The notes under the pieces were generated by a model that had not been told where the DNA came from, searched no databases, and was given only the letters and a program-made list of their open reading frames with translations. Positions 5,701 through 13,138 of a stretch of 13,943 nucleotides of DNA are shown here, piece after piece; the first letter of the stretch is position 1; each line of letters opens with the position of its first letter. A program made the position numbers and the translations under genes. The DNA comes from Bacteroidales bacterium (lineage in GTDB: Bacteria > Bacteroidota > Bacteroidia > Bacteroidales > UBA3663): the NCBI GenBank assembly GCA_016293065.1, contig JAEDEY010000055.1, positions 1-13,943 of the forward strand, given 5' to 3'.

Positions 5701-6043
5701 CACACATCGCCATGCCACAGAGGTTGTCACCCACTCAGCCCGCGACACATTATACATCAATAAGCTGCACTATGACAGCATCTTCATCGACCGCTGGCAA
5801 TCGATACGTCAGAAGTCCGACACCGTGTATCTTGAGCAGATCCGTCGCGAATACAAGTATCAGCTTCTCCGCGACACCATCCGCGCTGTCCGCGTCGATT
5901 CCATCCCAGTGATCAAGGAAGTCGAGGTAGTTCGCGAGGTCACTCGCCTACCCTGGTGGTCAAAAGCACTCTCGATGCTTGGCTTGGTTTTCCTGATGGT
6001 AATTTTTGGTAAAATAGGGGAGCAAATAGGGGTGCGTAAATGA
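5615..6043 (+). CDS. Probable unimolecular spanin (lipoprotein with C-terminal membrane anchor)
   Basis: A 142-residue protein. Residues 1-28 form a hydrophobic signal (LTILSTLASLALALTL) ending in STSSC, so C28 is a plausible lipidation site although the lipobox is loose (T at -3). Residues about 29-113 are charged and mainly helical. Residues about 114-131 (WWSKALSMLGLVFLMVIF) form a membrane helix followed by a basic tail. Outer-membrane lipid at one end and an inner-membrane helix at the other is the topology of u-spanins such as T1 gp11, which finish lysis by fusing the two membranes. The residues after C28 (STHRH) do not look like a Bacteroidota surface-export signal, which suits a periplasmic protein. 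ATG at 5615 is required, since the next in-frame ATG (residue 23) loses the signal. The gene overlaps the amidase by 86 nt. Confidence 0.7.
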   Translation: MHASPLTILSTLASLALALTLSMSTSSCSTHRHATEVVTHSARDTLYINKLHYDSIFIDRWQSIRQKSDTVYLEQIRREYKYQLLRDTIRAVRVDSIPVIKEVEVVREVTRLPWWSKALSMLGLVFLMVIFGKIGEQIGVRK

Positions 6044-6045
6044 AA

Positions 6046-6077
6046 AATCCTGCGTAGAGGATGTTCTACGTAGGATT
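6046..6077 (-). terminator. Terminator of ssrA
   Basis: The arms 6046-6058 and 6065-6077 form a 13-bp stem with one G-U pair and a 6-nt loop. On the minus strand it is followed by TTTTTC, a good U-tract, and lies 6 bp past the mature tmRNA 3' end. It begins only 3 bp after the stop codon of the convergent spanin-like gene, so it may also stop plus-strand transcription, though that side lacks a U-tract. Confidence 0.75.
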
Positions 6078-6082
6078 ATTTG

Positions 6083-6479
6083 TGGAGCTGGAGGGGTTCG
6101 AACCCTCGTCCAAACAGGGGACATCTGAGCTTTCTACATGCTTATTTCAGCCTTGATTGTCGGGCGCTACCAAGACCTGAACCACCAAGCAACGCCTTAT
6201 CCTCTAAGAGTTCATCTGGGCATCGAGGCATACACCAGACTATTTCCGATTTACCTGCACCACCAGTTCCTCAGTCTCGGAACAACGACCTTGGGGTGAT
6301 GTCTTGTCAGACGCACCTTGGCGTCCGATTAAGCCAGTGATCTACTGTACTTCGATCAGGCAGCAAGAGCGTAGTTAGTCTCGCCAATTATATTTCGCCA
6401 TCGTGGATTATAGTGATAGGTGACGTCTCACTGCATGCTTACACAAAGGCCCATCCCGCTGTCAAAGCCAGTCAGCCCC
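6083..6479 (-). ncRNA. ssrA: tmRNA (transfer-messenger RNA)
   Basis: About 397 nt. The 5' end GGGGCTGACTGGCTTTGACA and the 3' end ...GGGTTCGAACCCCTCCAGCTCCA pair as the acceptor stem (GGGGCTG with CAGCTCC, one G-U) and form the T-arm with TTCGAAC. The middle carries the tag reading frame GETNYALAA-stop. tmRNA with SmpB rescues ribosomes stalled on broken mRNA and adds a tag for proteolysis. The CCA end is not encoded (genomic CAA follows the discriminator A), so it must be added after processing. The phage-derived block to the left ends against its 3' end, the usual integration side of tRNA and tmRNA genes. A plus-strand frame over 6080-6340 is a shadow of this RNA. Confidence 0.97.
6356..6385 (-). 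other. tmRNA tag reading frame
   Basis: The minus strand from 6385 reads G E T N Y A L A A followed by TGA at 6358-6356. The NYALAA end is typical of Bacteroidales tags and supports the taxonomic placement. Confidence 0.92.
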
Positions 6480-6511
6480 AGATGGAAAACCATTTTTCTG
6501 AATTGCGGGTG

Positions 6512-6543
6512 CAAAGATACAGAGTTTGTCGATAAATCCCAAA
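6512..6543 (-). promoter_or_regulatory. ssrA promoter
   Basis: On the minus strand TTTG (6543-6540) and TATCTTTG (6519-6512) are 20 bp apart, a near-perfect Bacteroidota promoter. Transcription would begin about 25 nt before the mature 5' end at 6479, leaving a short leader to be removed by RNase P. Confidence 0.8.
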
Positions 6544-6654
6544 TTTTTGAATGTCAAAATGCCAAAAAATGATTTTTTCTTCTTTTTTTTGTGAGGAAAA
6601 TGCTCTTTGTCTTGAAAGTTCGCGCGTAATTTTTAAAAATAGAGCAAAATTTAT

Positions 6655-6662
6655 TATCTTTG
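6655..6662 (+). promoter_or_regulatory. -7 element of the polyketide-like operon promoter
   Basis: TATCTTTG matches TAnnTTTG. The -33 position holds a run of T (6630-6634, 20 bp away) rather than TTTG, so the match is partial. The start would be near 6668, giving a leader of about 55 nt. The rest of 6480-6722, apart from the ssrA promoter, is A/T-rich with a polypyrimidine tract near 6572-6590 and holds no gene. Confidence 0.65.
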
Positions 6663-6664
6663 CA

Positions 6665-6690
6665 CGTTGAAAGATGTGAACATCTCAACG
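6665..6690 (+). promoter_or_regulatory. Stem-loop at the start of the operon leader
   Basis: CGTTG (6665-6669) pairs with CAACG (6686-6690) and AGATGT with ACATCT, with an AA bulge and a GA centre. It would sit at the extreme 5' end of the mRNA, where such hairpins often protect against decay. No U-tract follows, so it is not a terminator. Confidence 0.45.
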
Positions 6691-6722
6691 GGTAAGCAAA
6701 AACAAAAAAAGAATTATATAAA

Positions 6723-7955
6723 ATGGAAAACAATAAGCGTGTTGTAATAACAGGTATGGGTATTTGGTCTTGCCTTGGCACGTCGCTCGACGAGGTTCGC
6801 GAGTCGCTCTACAATGGCAAGAGTGGTATTGTAGTCGATCCTGTCCGTCAGGAACTCGGCTTCCGTTCGCCTCTCACAGCAAGTGTTGAGAAGCCAGATC
6901 TCAAGAAGAAGGTATCGCGCAGCATGCGTCAGTTCATGAGCGAGGAGGCACAATATGCCTACTGTGCAACAGAGCAGGCTCTGGCTCAGGCAGGCATGAC
7001 TCAGGAATATATCGATGCTCACGAGATTGGCGTTCTCTATGGCAACGACAGTACAGCCAAATCGACATACGATGCAGTAAGCAAGATATACGAATACAAG
7101 AGCACACAGGCTTGTGGCTCGGGCGCAATTTTCCAGAGCATGTGCTCAAACACTACTCAGTGTCTTGCTACTCTCTTCCGTCTTAAGGGCATCAACCTCA
7201 CTACTTCGGGTGCTTGTGCATCGGGCAGCCACGCCATCGGCCTTGCATATCTCCTCATCAAGAATGGCCTGCAGGACTGCGTCATAGCAGGTGGCGCACA
7301 GGAAGTCAACCCAGAGTGCATGGGTTCGTTCGACGGTATTCAGGCTTTCTCGACTGCTCATATCGACGAGCCAGCCAAGGCAAGCCGCCCATTCGACAAG
7401 AACCGCGATGGTCTTGTGCCAAGCGGTGGTGGTGCTACATTGATCATCGAGAGCCTTGAGTCGGCTTTGGCTCGTGGCGCTCAGCCTATCGCCGAGATTA
7501 TCGGATGGGGCTTCAGCGGCAATGGCGACCATATCTCTACTCCAAACGTGGCAGGTCCTCAGCGTTCAATTGAACTCGCCATCCAGAGTGCAGGCGTTGC
7601 GCCAACCGAGATCGGCTATGTCAATGCCCACGCCACTTCGACTCATGCAGGCGACGGTCGCGAGGCAATGGCTATTGCCAATGTCTTTGGCGACTACAAG
7701 GTGCCGGTGACTTCGACCAAGAGCCAGACAGGCCATGAGTGCTGGATGGCAGGTGCTTCGGAGGCAATCTATTCGATCCTGATGATGAAGAACAATTTCA
7801 TTGCTGGCAACATCAATTTCGAGGAGCCTGACGAGGAGACTGCTTGCATCAACGTGATTGCCAAGACACAGGAAGCTCATTTCGATATGTTCCTCAGCAA
7901 CAGCTTCGGCTTCGGCGGAACAAACTCGACAATCATCGTCAAGGACTTTAAGTAA
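6723..7955 (+). CDS. Beta-ketoacyl-ACP synthase (FabF/FabB-like ketosynthase) of an aryl-polyene-like cluster
   Basis: A 410-residue condensing enzyme that joins an acyl chain to malonyl-ACP. The triad is placed almost exactly as in E. coli FabF: C165 in TTSGACASGSHAIG, H303 in NAHATSTHAGD, K333 and H338 in TKSQTGHECWMAG; the C-terminal FGFGGTNSTIIV is also present. Length is normal for the family. The motif after H303 differs from the usual NAHGTSTP (Gly to Ala, Pro to His), which suggests a specialised pathway enzyme rather than the housekeeping FabF. It is the first gene of an operon with ACP, dehydratases, an exporter and a ketoreductase, so it is most likely the elongating ketosynthase of a conjugated polyene lipid. 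No partner lacking the active-site Cys (chain-length factor) is in the window. ATG at 6723 gives the standard RVVITGMG start. Confidence 0.9.
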   Translation: MENNKRVVITGMGIWSCLGTSLDEVRESLYNGKSGIVVDPVRQELGFRSPLTASVEKPDLKKKVSRSMRQFMSEEAQYAYCATEQALAQAGMTQEYIDAHEIGVLYGNDSTAKSTYDAVSKIYEYKSTQACGSGAIFQSMCSNTTQCLATLFRLKGINLTTSGACASGSHAIGLAYLLIKNGLQDCVIAGGAQEVNPECMGSFDGIQAFSTAHIDEPAKASRPFDKNRDGLVPSGGGATLIIESLESALARGAQPIAEIIGWGFSGNGDHISTPNVAGPQRSIELAIQSAGVAPTEIGYVNAHATSTHAGDGREAMAIANVFGDYKVPVTSTKSQTGHECWMAGASEAIYSILMMKNNFIAGNINFEEPDEETACINVIAKTQEAHFDMFLSNSFGFGGTNSTIIVKDFK

Positions 7956-7993
7956 AATAAATACTAACTAATATAAAATTCATTCAATCAATT

Positions 7994-8236
7994 ATGACAA
8001 GAGAAGAAATCATTGAGCAGGTAAACACTGTGCTCGCAGAAGAATTTGAGATCGAAGATAGCAACTTTGCACCAGATGCAGTGATCTATGACACTCTCGA
8101 ACTCGACAGCCTCAGCCTTGTTGACCTTGTTGCTGTGATCGAGCACACTTTCAAGGTGAAGATTCCTGCTGCAGAGCTCCCAACAGTAAAGACTTTCGAG
8201 CAGCTTTACGATTACATCGAGTCACATTTGGCATAA
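7994..8236 (+). CDS. Acyl carrier protein
   Basis: An 80-residue acidic four-helix protein with the 4'-phosphopantetheine site at S39 in LELDSLSLVDL. It carries the growing chain between ketosynthase, ketoreductase and dehydratases. The helix after the DSL motif (VDLVAVIEHTFKVKIP) and the PTVKTFEQLYDYI segment are typical. It lies 38 bp after the ketosynthase gene and before two hairpins. Its dedicated position and divergent sequence suggest an ACP for this pathway, separate from the housekeeping AcpP. The stop codon lies within the first hairpin. Confidence 0.93.
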   Translation: MTREEIIEQVNTVLAEEFEIEDSNFAPDAVIYDTLELDSLSLVDLVAVIEHTFKVKIPAAELPTVKTFEQLYDYIESHLA

Positions 8237-8255
8237 GCCGTGCGGCTTTGCCAAA
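8227..8255 (+). promoter_or_regulatory. Hairpin overlapping the ACP stop codon
   Basis: TTTGGCA (8227-8233) pairs with TGCCAAA (8249-8255) and AAGCC (8235-8239) with GGCTT (8244-8248) around a GTGC loop: a 12-bp stem with one bulged T. The TAA stop is inside the stem. There is no U-tract, so it more likely protects the 3' end of the KS-ACP message than terminates it. Confidence 0.55.
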
Positions 8256-8263
8256 GTAATATT

Positions 8264-8300
8264 AGCACCCTGAACGCCCCCACGGGCGCGGGTGCTTTTT
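8264..8300 (+). terminator. Intrinsic terminator inside the operon, between ACP and dehydratase
   Basis: AGCACCC (8264-8270) pairs with GGGTGCT (8290-8296), with an inner GCCC/GGGC stem, followed by TTTTTATGTTTTT. This is a standard intrinsic terminator with no visible promoter after it before the start codon at 8313. It would lower expression of the downstream genes relative to KS and ACP. Confidence 0.75.
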
Positions 8301-8312
8301 ATGTTTTTATTT

Positions 8313-8735
8313 ATGCTTTATCAAGGAGAAGAAATAAAGAAACTGATTCCACAGCGCGATCCGATCATGATGGTCGATAAGTTCTACAGCGTTGATGGAG
8401 ACATAGCCGAGACTGGATTGTCGCTCACTGCCGGCAACTTCTTCATCGAGGAGGATGGCAAGATGGCTGAAACTGGTCTCATCGAGCATATTGCCCAGTC
8501 GGCTTCGGCCTTTGAAGGTCACAAGGCTTTGGCAAACAACCTCCCGACACCTGTGGGCTACATCGGCGAGGTGAAGAAATTCCATTGCTACAGTCGTCCT
8601 GCTGTGGGTGCTGAGCTGCGCACCACAATCGAGATGGGTGCCGAGGTCAATGGTGTCACTATCCTGGCAGGCCATACCATGGCGGATGGCGTGAAGGTGG
8701 CAGATACACAAATGAAGATATTCATCGAAAAGTAA
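8313..8735 (+). CDS. Hot-dog 3-hydroxyacyl-ACP dehydratase, ApeP-like
   Basis: A 140-residue hot-dog protein. LIPQRDPIMMVD (12-22) corresponds to the LPHRxPFLLVD motif of FabZ; ETGLIEHIAQSASA (53-66) is the central helix with E58, and GYIGEVKKF with the late DTQMKIFI follow as in ApeP-like enzymes. The GHFPGxPxxPG loop of FabZ with the catalytic His is absent; N42-FF stands in the region, and H59 is next to E58. It may need the next gene product as partner, or may bind rather than dehydrate. I chose ATG at 8313. A GTG at 8292 and an ATG at 8301 lie in or directly against the terminator and would add only MFLF-type residues. It lies 6 bp before the second dehydratase. Confidence 0.82.
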   Translation: MLYQGEEIKKLIPQRDPIMMVDKFYSVDGDIAETGLSLTAGNFFIEEDGKMAETGLIEHIAQSASAFEGHKALANNLPTPVGYIGEVKKFHCYSRPAVGAELRTTIEMGAEVNGVTILAGHTMADGVKVADTQMKIFIEK

Positions 8736-8741
8736 CTAAAG

Positions 8742-9110
8742 ATGCTTTTACAAGATAAATTCTATAAGGTGAATGGCGTCGAAAAGACAGATGAGCAGAA
8801 TGCGGTATTCCACTGCACGCTGCTTTCCGACTGCGACGTCTATCGCGGACATTTCCCAGGCAATCCTGTGAGTCCTGGAGTTTGTAACATCGAGATGATC
8901 AAGGAGTGTGCCATGATGCTCACCGGTCAGCGTCTCGTAATCAAGGGCATCAAGCAGTGCCGACTCACTGCTGTTGCCTCTCCTGCCGTGTGTCCTGAGG
9001 TCGATGTGACCGTAGCGGTGACTCCAGTCGAAGGCGGATATAGCATAGTGGCAAGCATTGCCGACTCTAACCAGAGTTATATGGAATACAAGGGAGAGAT
9101 GGCGTTATGA
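8742..9110 (+). CDS. FabZ/FabA-like 3-hydroxyacyl-ACP dehydratase, ApeI-like
   Basis: A 122-residue hot-dog protein that would remove water from 3-hydroxyacyl-ACP to give the trans-2-enoyl product. YRGHFPGNPVSPGVCNIEMI carries the catalytic pair H37 and E51, 14 residues apart as in E. coli FabZ (H49, E63). The N-terminal LPHR motif of FabZ is missing (MLLQDKFYKVNG instead), which fits the shorter ApeI-like form. Together with the preceding protein, which has the N-terminal motif but not the His loop, it may form a mixed dehydratase. The stop overlaps the exporter start by 4 nt (ATGA), so the two are coupled. Confidence 0.85.
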   Translation: MLLQDKFYKVNGVEKTDEQNAVFHCTLLSDCDVYRGHFPGNPVSPGVCNIEMIKECAMMLTGQRLVIKGIKQCRLTAVASPAVCPEVDVTVAVTPVEGGYSIVASIADSNQSYMEYKGEMAL

Positions 9111-11635
9111 CAGAGTTCTGCATCAAGGTATATCACTATTTCCGCGCACATCGTGCGGTTTATTGGACTTCGATGATTGCCCTCTTGGCATTCTTCGGGT
9201 TCTTTGCCGCACAGATACATCTTGAGGAAGACCTTGCCAAGATGCTGCCTGCCTCGCACAATGCCGACGGTTCGGTGAAGCTCGCTTTCAAGGATCTGAA
9301 GCTCAAGGATAAGACTTTCCTGCTCTTTGAAGGAAAGGATGGCGCTACGGTCGATGAGATCATTGCCGTGTGCGACTCGTTTGTGACTGAGCTCAACACC
9401 TGGAATGCCTCGCTCGACTCTGCCGATCAGGTCATCGACAATGTGTTTGCCGAGATTCCGATGTCGTCGCTCTTTGCCAATGGTTACGACTTCCTGTATG
9501 ATCAGTTGGCTACCTACGTTGATACTTCTGTCTATGCGTCTATTGACACCATGCTGACGCTCGACCATGTGCGTCGTCAGCTGCAAATCAACCAGGAAGA
9601 AGCTGAGAAGCTTTCGCAATCGAAGATGAGCATAGTGCTCGAGACCCATCCCGAGATCTTCTGGATGGATCCAATAGGAATGCGCAAGGCATTCATGGCT
9701 CCATTCACTTCGCTCATGGATGGCGGACTGGGCGGCAACATGTCTATCATACAGAATCATTTCTTTACCAAGGACAGCACAGTCTGCATAGCTTTCCTCA
9801 CGCCGACCTTCACATCGTTCAATACAGGCAAGGGCGCGAAGCTCTTTACCAAGATGAATGAGATGATCGAGTCGTATGCAGAGAAACAGACAAGCGCGAC
9901 GGGAGAGGTGACACCAATGTACCATGGTTCGACGGCACGCGGAGCCTATAACTCATGGCAGACCAAGGCCGACCTGCGCAACACCATCGTGGGTTCGCTC
10001 GTCGTGGTGCTGATCTTCATCTTCTTCTGTTTCCGCAACTACAACACCATACCGCTTCTGCTTTTGCCTGTGGCATTCGGCACGGTGTTTGGCTTGGCGA
10101 TGATGTATTTCATCAAAGGACAGTTCTCGCTTCTTGCTCTTGGTATAGGCGCCATCGTGTTGGGTGTGGCATTGAGTTATGTGCTCCATGTCATCACACA
10201 TTATAAATATATAAGCGACCCAGAACGCGTGCTCCGCGATCAGGTCAAGCCTGTCTTCCTGGGCTGTCTCACCACCATCGGTTCGTTCATGGGTCTGATC
10301 TTCATCAACACCGAGCTGCTTCAGGACTTTGGCTTGTTCGCATCGTTTGCGATAGTCGGCACCACAGCTTTCTCGCTGCTTTATCTGCCTCAGTTCTTTA
10401 ACCCAGAGAAGAATCGTGTCAATCGCCATGCATTCAAGGTCATTGACCGCATCAATGCCTATGCCTTCGACCGCAACCGTCCGTTGCTGGCGCTGATTTT
10501 CCTGCTCGTGGTGGTATGTGTGGGCTTCTATTTCTCGGGAGGTACCAACTTCGACCCAGATATGCGCAACCTTGGCTATCTGTCGGAGAATGTCAACTAC
10601 TCAGAGAACCTCTATCAGGAGAAGACACGTTCGGGCTTGAAGCAGCAGTATTTCGCGGCTTCGGGCGACACGATGGAGGAGGCACTTGCCAATTTCGATA
10701 TTCTTGCCCATCGTCTTGATTCGCTTCAGGCAATAGGTCTGGTCAAATCATATACTCCAACCTCGCAGCTCTTCGTGCCAGAGAAGGTTCAGCAGGAACG
10801 CATCGACGCATGGAAGAGCTATTGGACAGAATCAAAGGTCGATTACGTCGATCAGCTGATCATGAAGGCTTCGTCGAATGCAGAGTTGAGCCAGTGCTAT
10901 ATCGAGTATTTCAACGAGATAGCTCTCTTCGACTACAGCGTAGATAACCTTTATGACAAGGACTTCATGCCAAAGGGCTTTGTATCGACAATGATGGAAG
11001 AAAACGATGGCGGCTTCTTGGTGTTCACCTCAGTACAGTGTGAGAACGACTCAGTGAGAAGTGACACGACCGACTACCACCGTATCTGCGATGCCATCGC
11101 CTCGCATCCTAACCTGCTGGTACTCGATACATACTATTACACGACCGACACGCTCAAGGATTTGAATGAGGATTTCAATATCCTGCAGTGGGTGTCGATG
11201 GCTTTTGTGCTGATCGTGCTGTTCTTTAGCTTCCACTTCAACATCAAGAACACCTTGCTCGGCTTCCTGCCTATCATATTGAGCTGGCTCATAGTGCTCG
11301 GTTCGATGGTAATCTTTGACGTCAAGTTCAACCTCATCAACATCATCATCTCGACATTCATCTTCGGTATTGGCGTCGATTATTCGATTTTTGTGATGAC
11401 AGGTCTCATTGGAGATCAGAAAAACAAGGCTGGTTCGCGTAACTTGCTCAAGTATCACAAGACAGCCATCCTGCTCAGTGCCATCGTGCTCATTGTCACA
11501 GTAGCTTCTATGCTGTTTGCGCTTCATCCAGCCATTAAGAGCGTCGGCTTTGCCACGCTCGTCGGCATGATATCGGCTGTGGTGCTTGCCTATGTGGTCC
11601 AGCCGTTCCTCTTCAGAATATTGAATAAGAAATGA
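9107..11635 (+). CDS. MMPL/RND-superfamily lipid exporter
   Basis: An 842-residue inner-membrane protein with the RND layout: TM1 (about 18-37), a large periplasmic domain (38-285), TM2-6 (about 291-428), TM7 (about 457-477), a second periplasmic domain (478-690) and TM8-12 (about 693-832). Each half carries the TM4-type motif, GIGAIVLGVALSYVLH and STFIFGIGVDYSIF; the Asp in the latter is a probable proton-relay residue. Homologues of this predicted-exporter group occur in aryl-polyene and flexirubin clusters, where they are thought to move the finished lipid towards the outer membrane. It overlaps both neighbours by 4 nt (ATGA) and so lies in the core of the operon. Substrate specificity is inferred from context. 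A 282-codon minus-strand frame at 9077-9925 is a shadow. Confidence 0.9.
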   Translation: MTEFCIKVYHYFRAHRAVYWTSMIALLAFFGFFAAQIHLEEDLAKMLPASHNADGSVKLAFKDLKLKDKTFLLFEGKDGATVDEIIAVCDSFVTELNTWNASLDSADQVIDNVFAEIPMSSLFANGYDFLYDQLATYVDTSVYASIDTMLTLDHVRRQLQINQEEAEKLSQSKMSIVLETHPEIFWMDPIGMRKAFMAPFTSLMDGGLGGNMSIIQNHFFTKDSTVCIAFLTPTFTSFNTGKGAKLFTKMNEMIESYAEKQTSATGEVTPMYHGSTARGAYNSWQTKADLRNTIVGSLVVVLIFIFFCFRNYNTIPLLLLPVAFGTVFGLAMMYFIKGQFSLLALGIGAIVLGVALSYVLHVITHYKYISDPERVLRDQVKPVFLGCLTTIGSFMGLIFINTELLQDFGLFASFAIVGTTAFSLLYLPQFFNPEKNRVNRHAFKVIDRINAYAFDRNRPLLALIFLLVVVCVGFYFSGGTNFDPDMRNLGYLSENVNYSENLYQEKTRSGLKQQYFAASGDTMEEALANFDILAHRLDSLQAIGLVKSYTPTSQLFVPEKVQQERIDAWKSYWTESKVDYVDQLIMKASSNAELSQCYIEYFNEIALFDYSVDNLYDKDFMPKGFVSTMMEENDGGFLVFTSVQCENDSVRSDTTDYHRICDAIASHPNLLVLDTYYYTTDTLKDLNEDFNILQWVSMAFVLIVLFFSFHFNIKNTLLGFLPIILSWLIVLGSMVIFDVKFNLINIIISTFIFGIGVDYSIFVMTGLIGDQKNKAGSRNLLKYHKTAILLSAIVLIVTVASMLFALHPAIKSVGFATLVGMISAVVLAYVVQPFLFRILNKK

Positions 11636-13110
11636 AATACGACGTAATCATAATTGGATCGGGCCTGGGAGGCTTGGAATGTGGCTACATCCTTGCCAAG
11701 AAGGGCATGAGTGTACTCATCCTTGAACGACAGATCCAGCCTGGAGGATGCATGCAAAGCTATAAGCGCAAAGGTGTAGCTTTCGACACTGGCATGCACT
11801 ATGTGGGCGGACTCGGAGAGGGTGACTGCCTGTATGCGCCATTCAAGAATCTCGGTCTGATGGATCTGCCTTGGCAACGTCTCGACCCTTCAGGATTCGA
11901 CCGTGTGACTATTGGTGACCGCACATTCAGCTATGCTGAGGGCCATGAGGCATTCGTCGAGACTTTGTCGCATGATTTCCCTTCTCAGAGAGAAGCGCTG
12001 AAGAAATATTGCGGTGTGATGAAGGATGTGGGATCGCATCTCTATGATGCTCTGAAACCACGCAACGAGGTTGATTTCTTTACAACCTCACTGTTCTCTA
12101 CCAGCGCCTATGGCTTTCTCAATGAGACTTTTTCCGACCAGCTCCTGCTCAATGTCTTGTGCGGTTCGTCGCTCAAGATGGAGCTTTGCAAGGAGAAACT
12201 GCCGCTCTACACCTTTGCTCAGGGAAACAACAGCTTCATTCAGAGCAGCTGGCGTCTGAAGGGCGATGGCGACCTGATTGTCAATAAACTGATGACTGAT
12301 ATCCGCAGCATGGGCGGTGAGATAATTTGCAATGCAGAGGTAGAGGAGCTGATTGAGAAGGACGGACAGCTGGTGGCAGCACGTTGTGGCAATGGAGAGA
12401 TCTACGAAGCTAATCTGTTCATCTCGAATGCACATCCTGCCGTGACCTGCGACCTCGTGAAGGAGAGCACCAGAATGAAGAAGGTGTATAAGAAACGCAT
12501 CAGCAACCTTGAGAACACCTATGGCATGTTCACGCTCTCGCTTGCACTCAAGCCTGAGACATTGAAGTATTTCAACTTCAACCAATATATCTACAAGGAG
12601 GCTGATGTGTGGGACTACTATTCAAAGCCAGGTCCAGTGAGCGGTATCCTAATCTCGTGCCGTTGTCCGAAGGAGGGCGACTACACTCAGGTAATAGACA
12701 TCATCACGCCAATGCCTTGGGAACAGATTGAGCAATGGAGCGACACAACCATTGGGCATAGGGGAGAGGAATACAAAGAACTGAAAGCACGCAAGGCAGA
12801 TGAATGCATTGCTTTGGCAGAGAAGTTCATCCCTGGCTTGAGTTCGATGATTCAGGACCGATACATGAGCACTCCGCTCACTTATCGAGACTATACTCTC
12901 ACTCCTAATGGTTCGGCTTATGGAGTGCGCAAGGACTATAATAACCCTATGATGACCTTGCTCTCAGCCAAGACTCCAATTCCAAACCTGCTGCTCACAG
13001 GCCAGAGCCTCACGCTTCATGGCTTGCTGGGCGTGACCATGTCGAGCCTCTTTACAGTGGCAGAAGTTCTCGGTAGGGAAGAGGCATGGAAGCTTACGCA
13101 AACTGATTAA
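11632..13110 (+). CDS. CrtI-like FAD-dependent oxidoreductase (phytoene desaturase / retinol saturase family)
   Basis: A 492-residue flavoenzyme. The N-terminus holds the FAD Rossmann motif G9-S-G11-LG-G14 with E32 at the end of the second strand (VLILERQIQPGGCMQSYKRK), then FDTGMHYVGGLG. The C-terminus has LLLTGQSLTLHGLLGVTMSS, the family's second FAD contact. Relatives desaturate, isomerise or saturate polyene chains (phytoene desaturase, all-trans-retinol 13,14-reductase). In this operon it could alter double bonds of the polyene, but which direction it works in cannot be read from the sequence. There is no transmembrane helix or signal peptide. The ATGA overlap with the exporter ties it to the same mRNA; fabG follows after 28 bp. 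Confidence 0.88.
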   Translation: MKYDVIIIGSGLGGLECGYILAKKGMSVLILERQIQPGGCMQSYKRKGVAFDTGMHYVGGLGEGDCLYAPFKNLGLMDLPWQRLDPSGFDRVTIGDRTFSYAEGHEAFVETLSHDFPSQREALKKYCGVMKDVGSHLYDALKPRNEVDFFTTSLFSTSAYGFLNETFSDQLLLNVLCGSSLKMELCKEKLPLYTFAQGNNSFIQSSWRLKGDGDLIVNKLMTDIRSMGGEIICNAEVEELIEKDGQLVAARCGNGEIYEANLFISNAHPAVTCDLVKESTRMKKVYKKRISNLENTYGMFTLSLALKPETLKYFNFNQYIYKEADVWDYYSKPGPVSGILISCRCPKEGDYTQVIDIITPMPWEQIEQWSDTTIGHRGEEYKELKARKADECIALAEKFIPGLSSMIQDRYMSTPLTYRDYTLTPNGSAYGVRKDYNNPMMTLLSAKTPIPNLLLTGQSLTLHGLLGVTMSSLFTVAEVLGREEAWKLTQTD

Positions 13111-13138
13111 TTGATTATTGATTCTAAAAATACAGATT

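Noticed and set aside
6083..6110. ssrA 3' end as attB with a duplicate in the window
   Set aside because: I found no second copy of the T-arm sequence within the window, so attachment at ssrA stays an inference from position only.
6080..6340. 86-codon plus-strand open frame
   Set aside because: Lies entirely over the tmRNA gene on the opposite strand.
9077..9925. 282-codon minus-strand open frame
   Set aside because: Antisense shadow of the MMPL exporter; Cys/His-rich translation with no family features.
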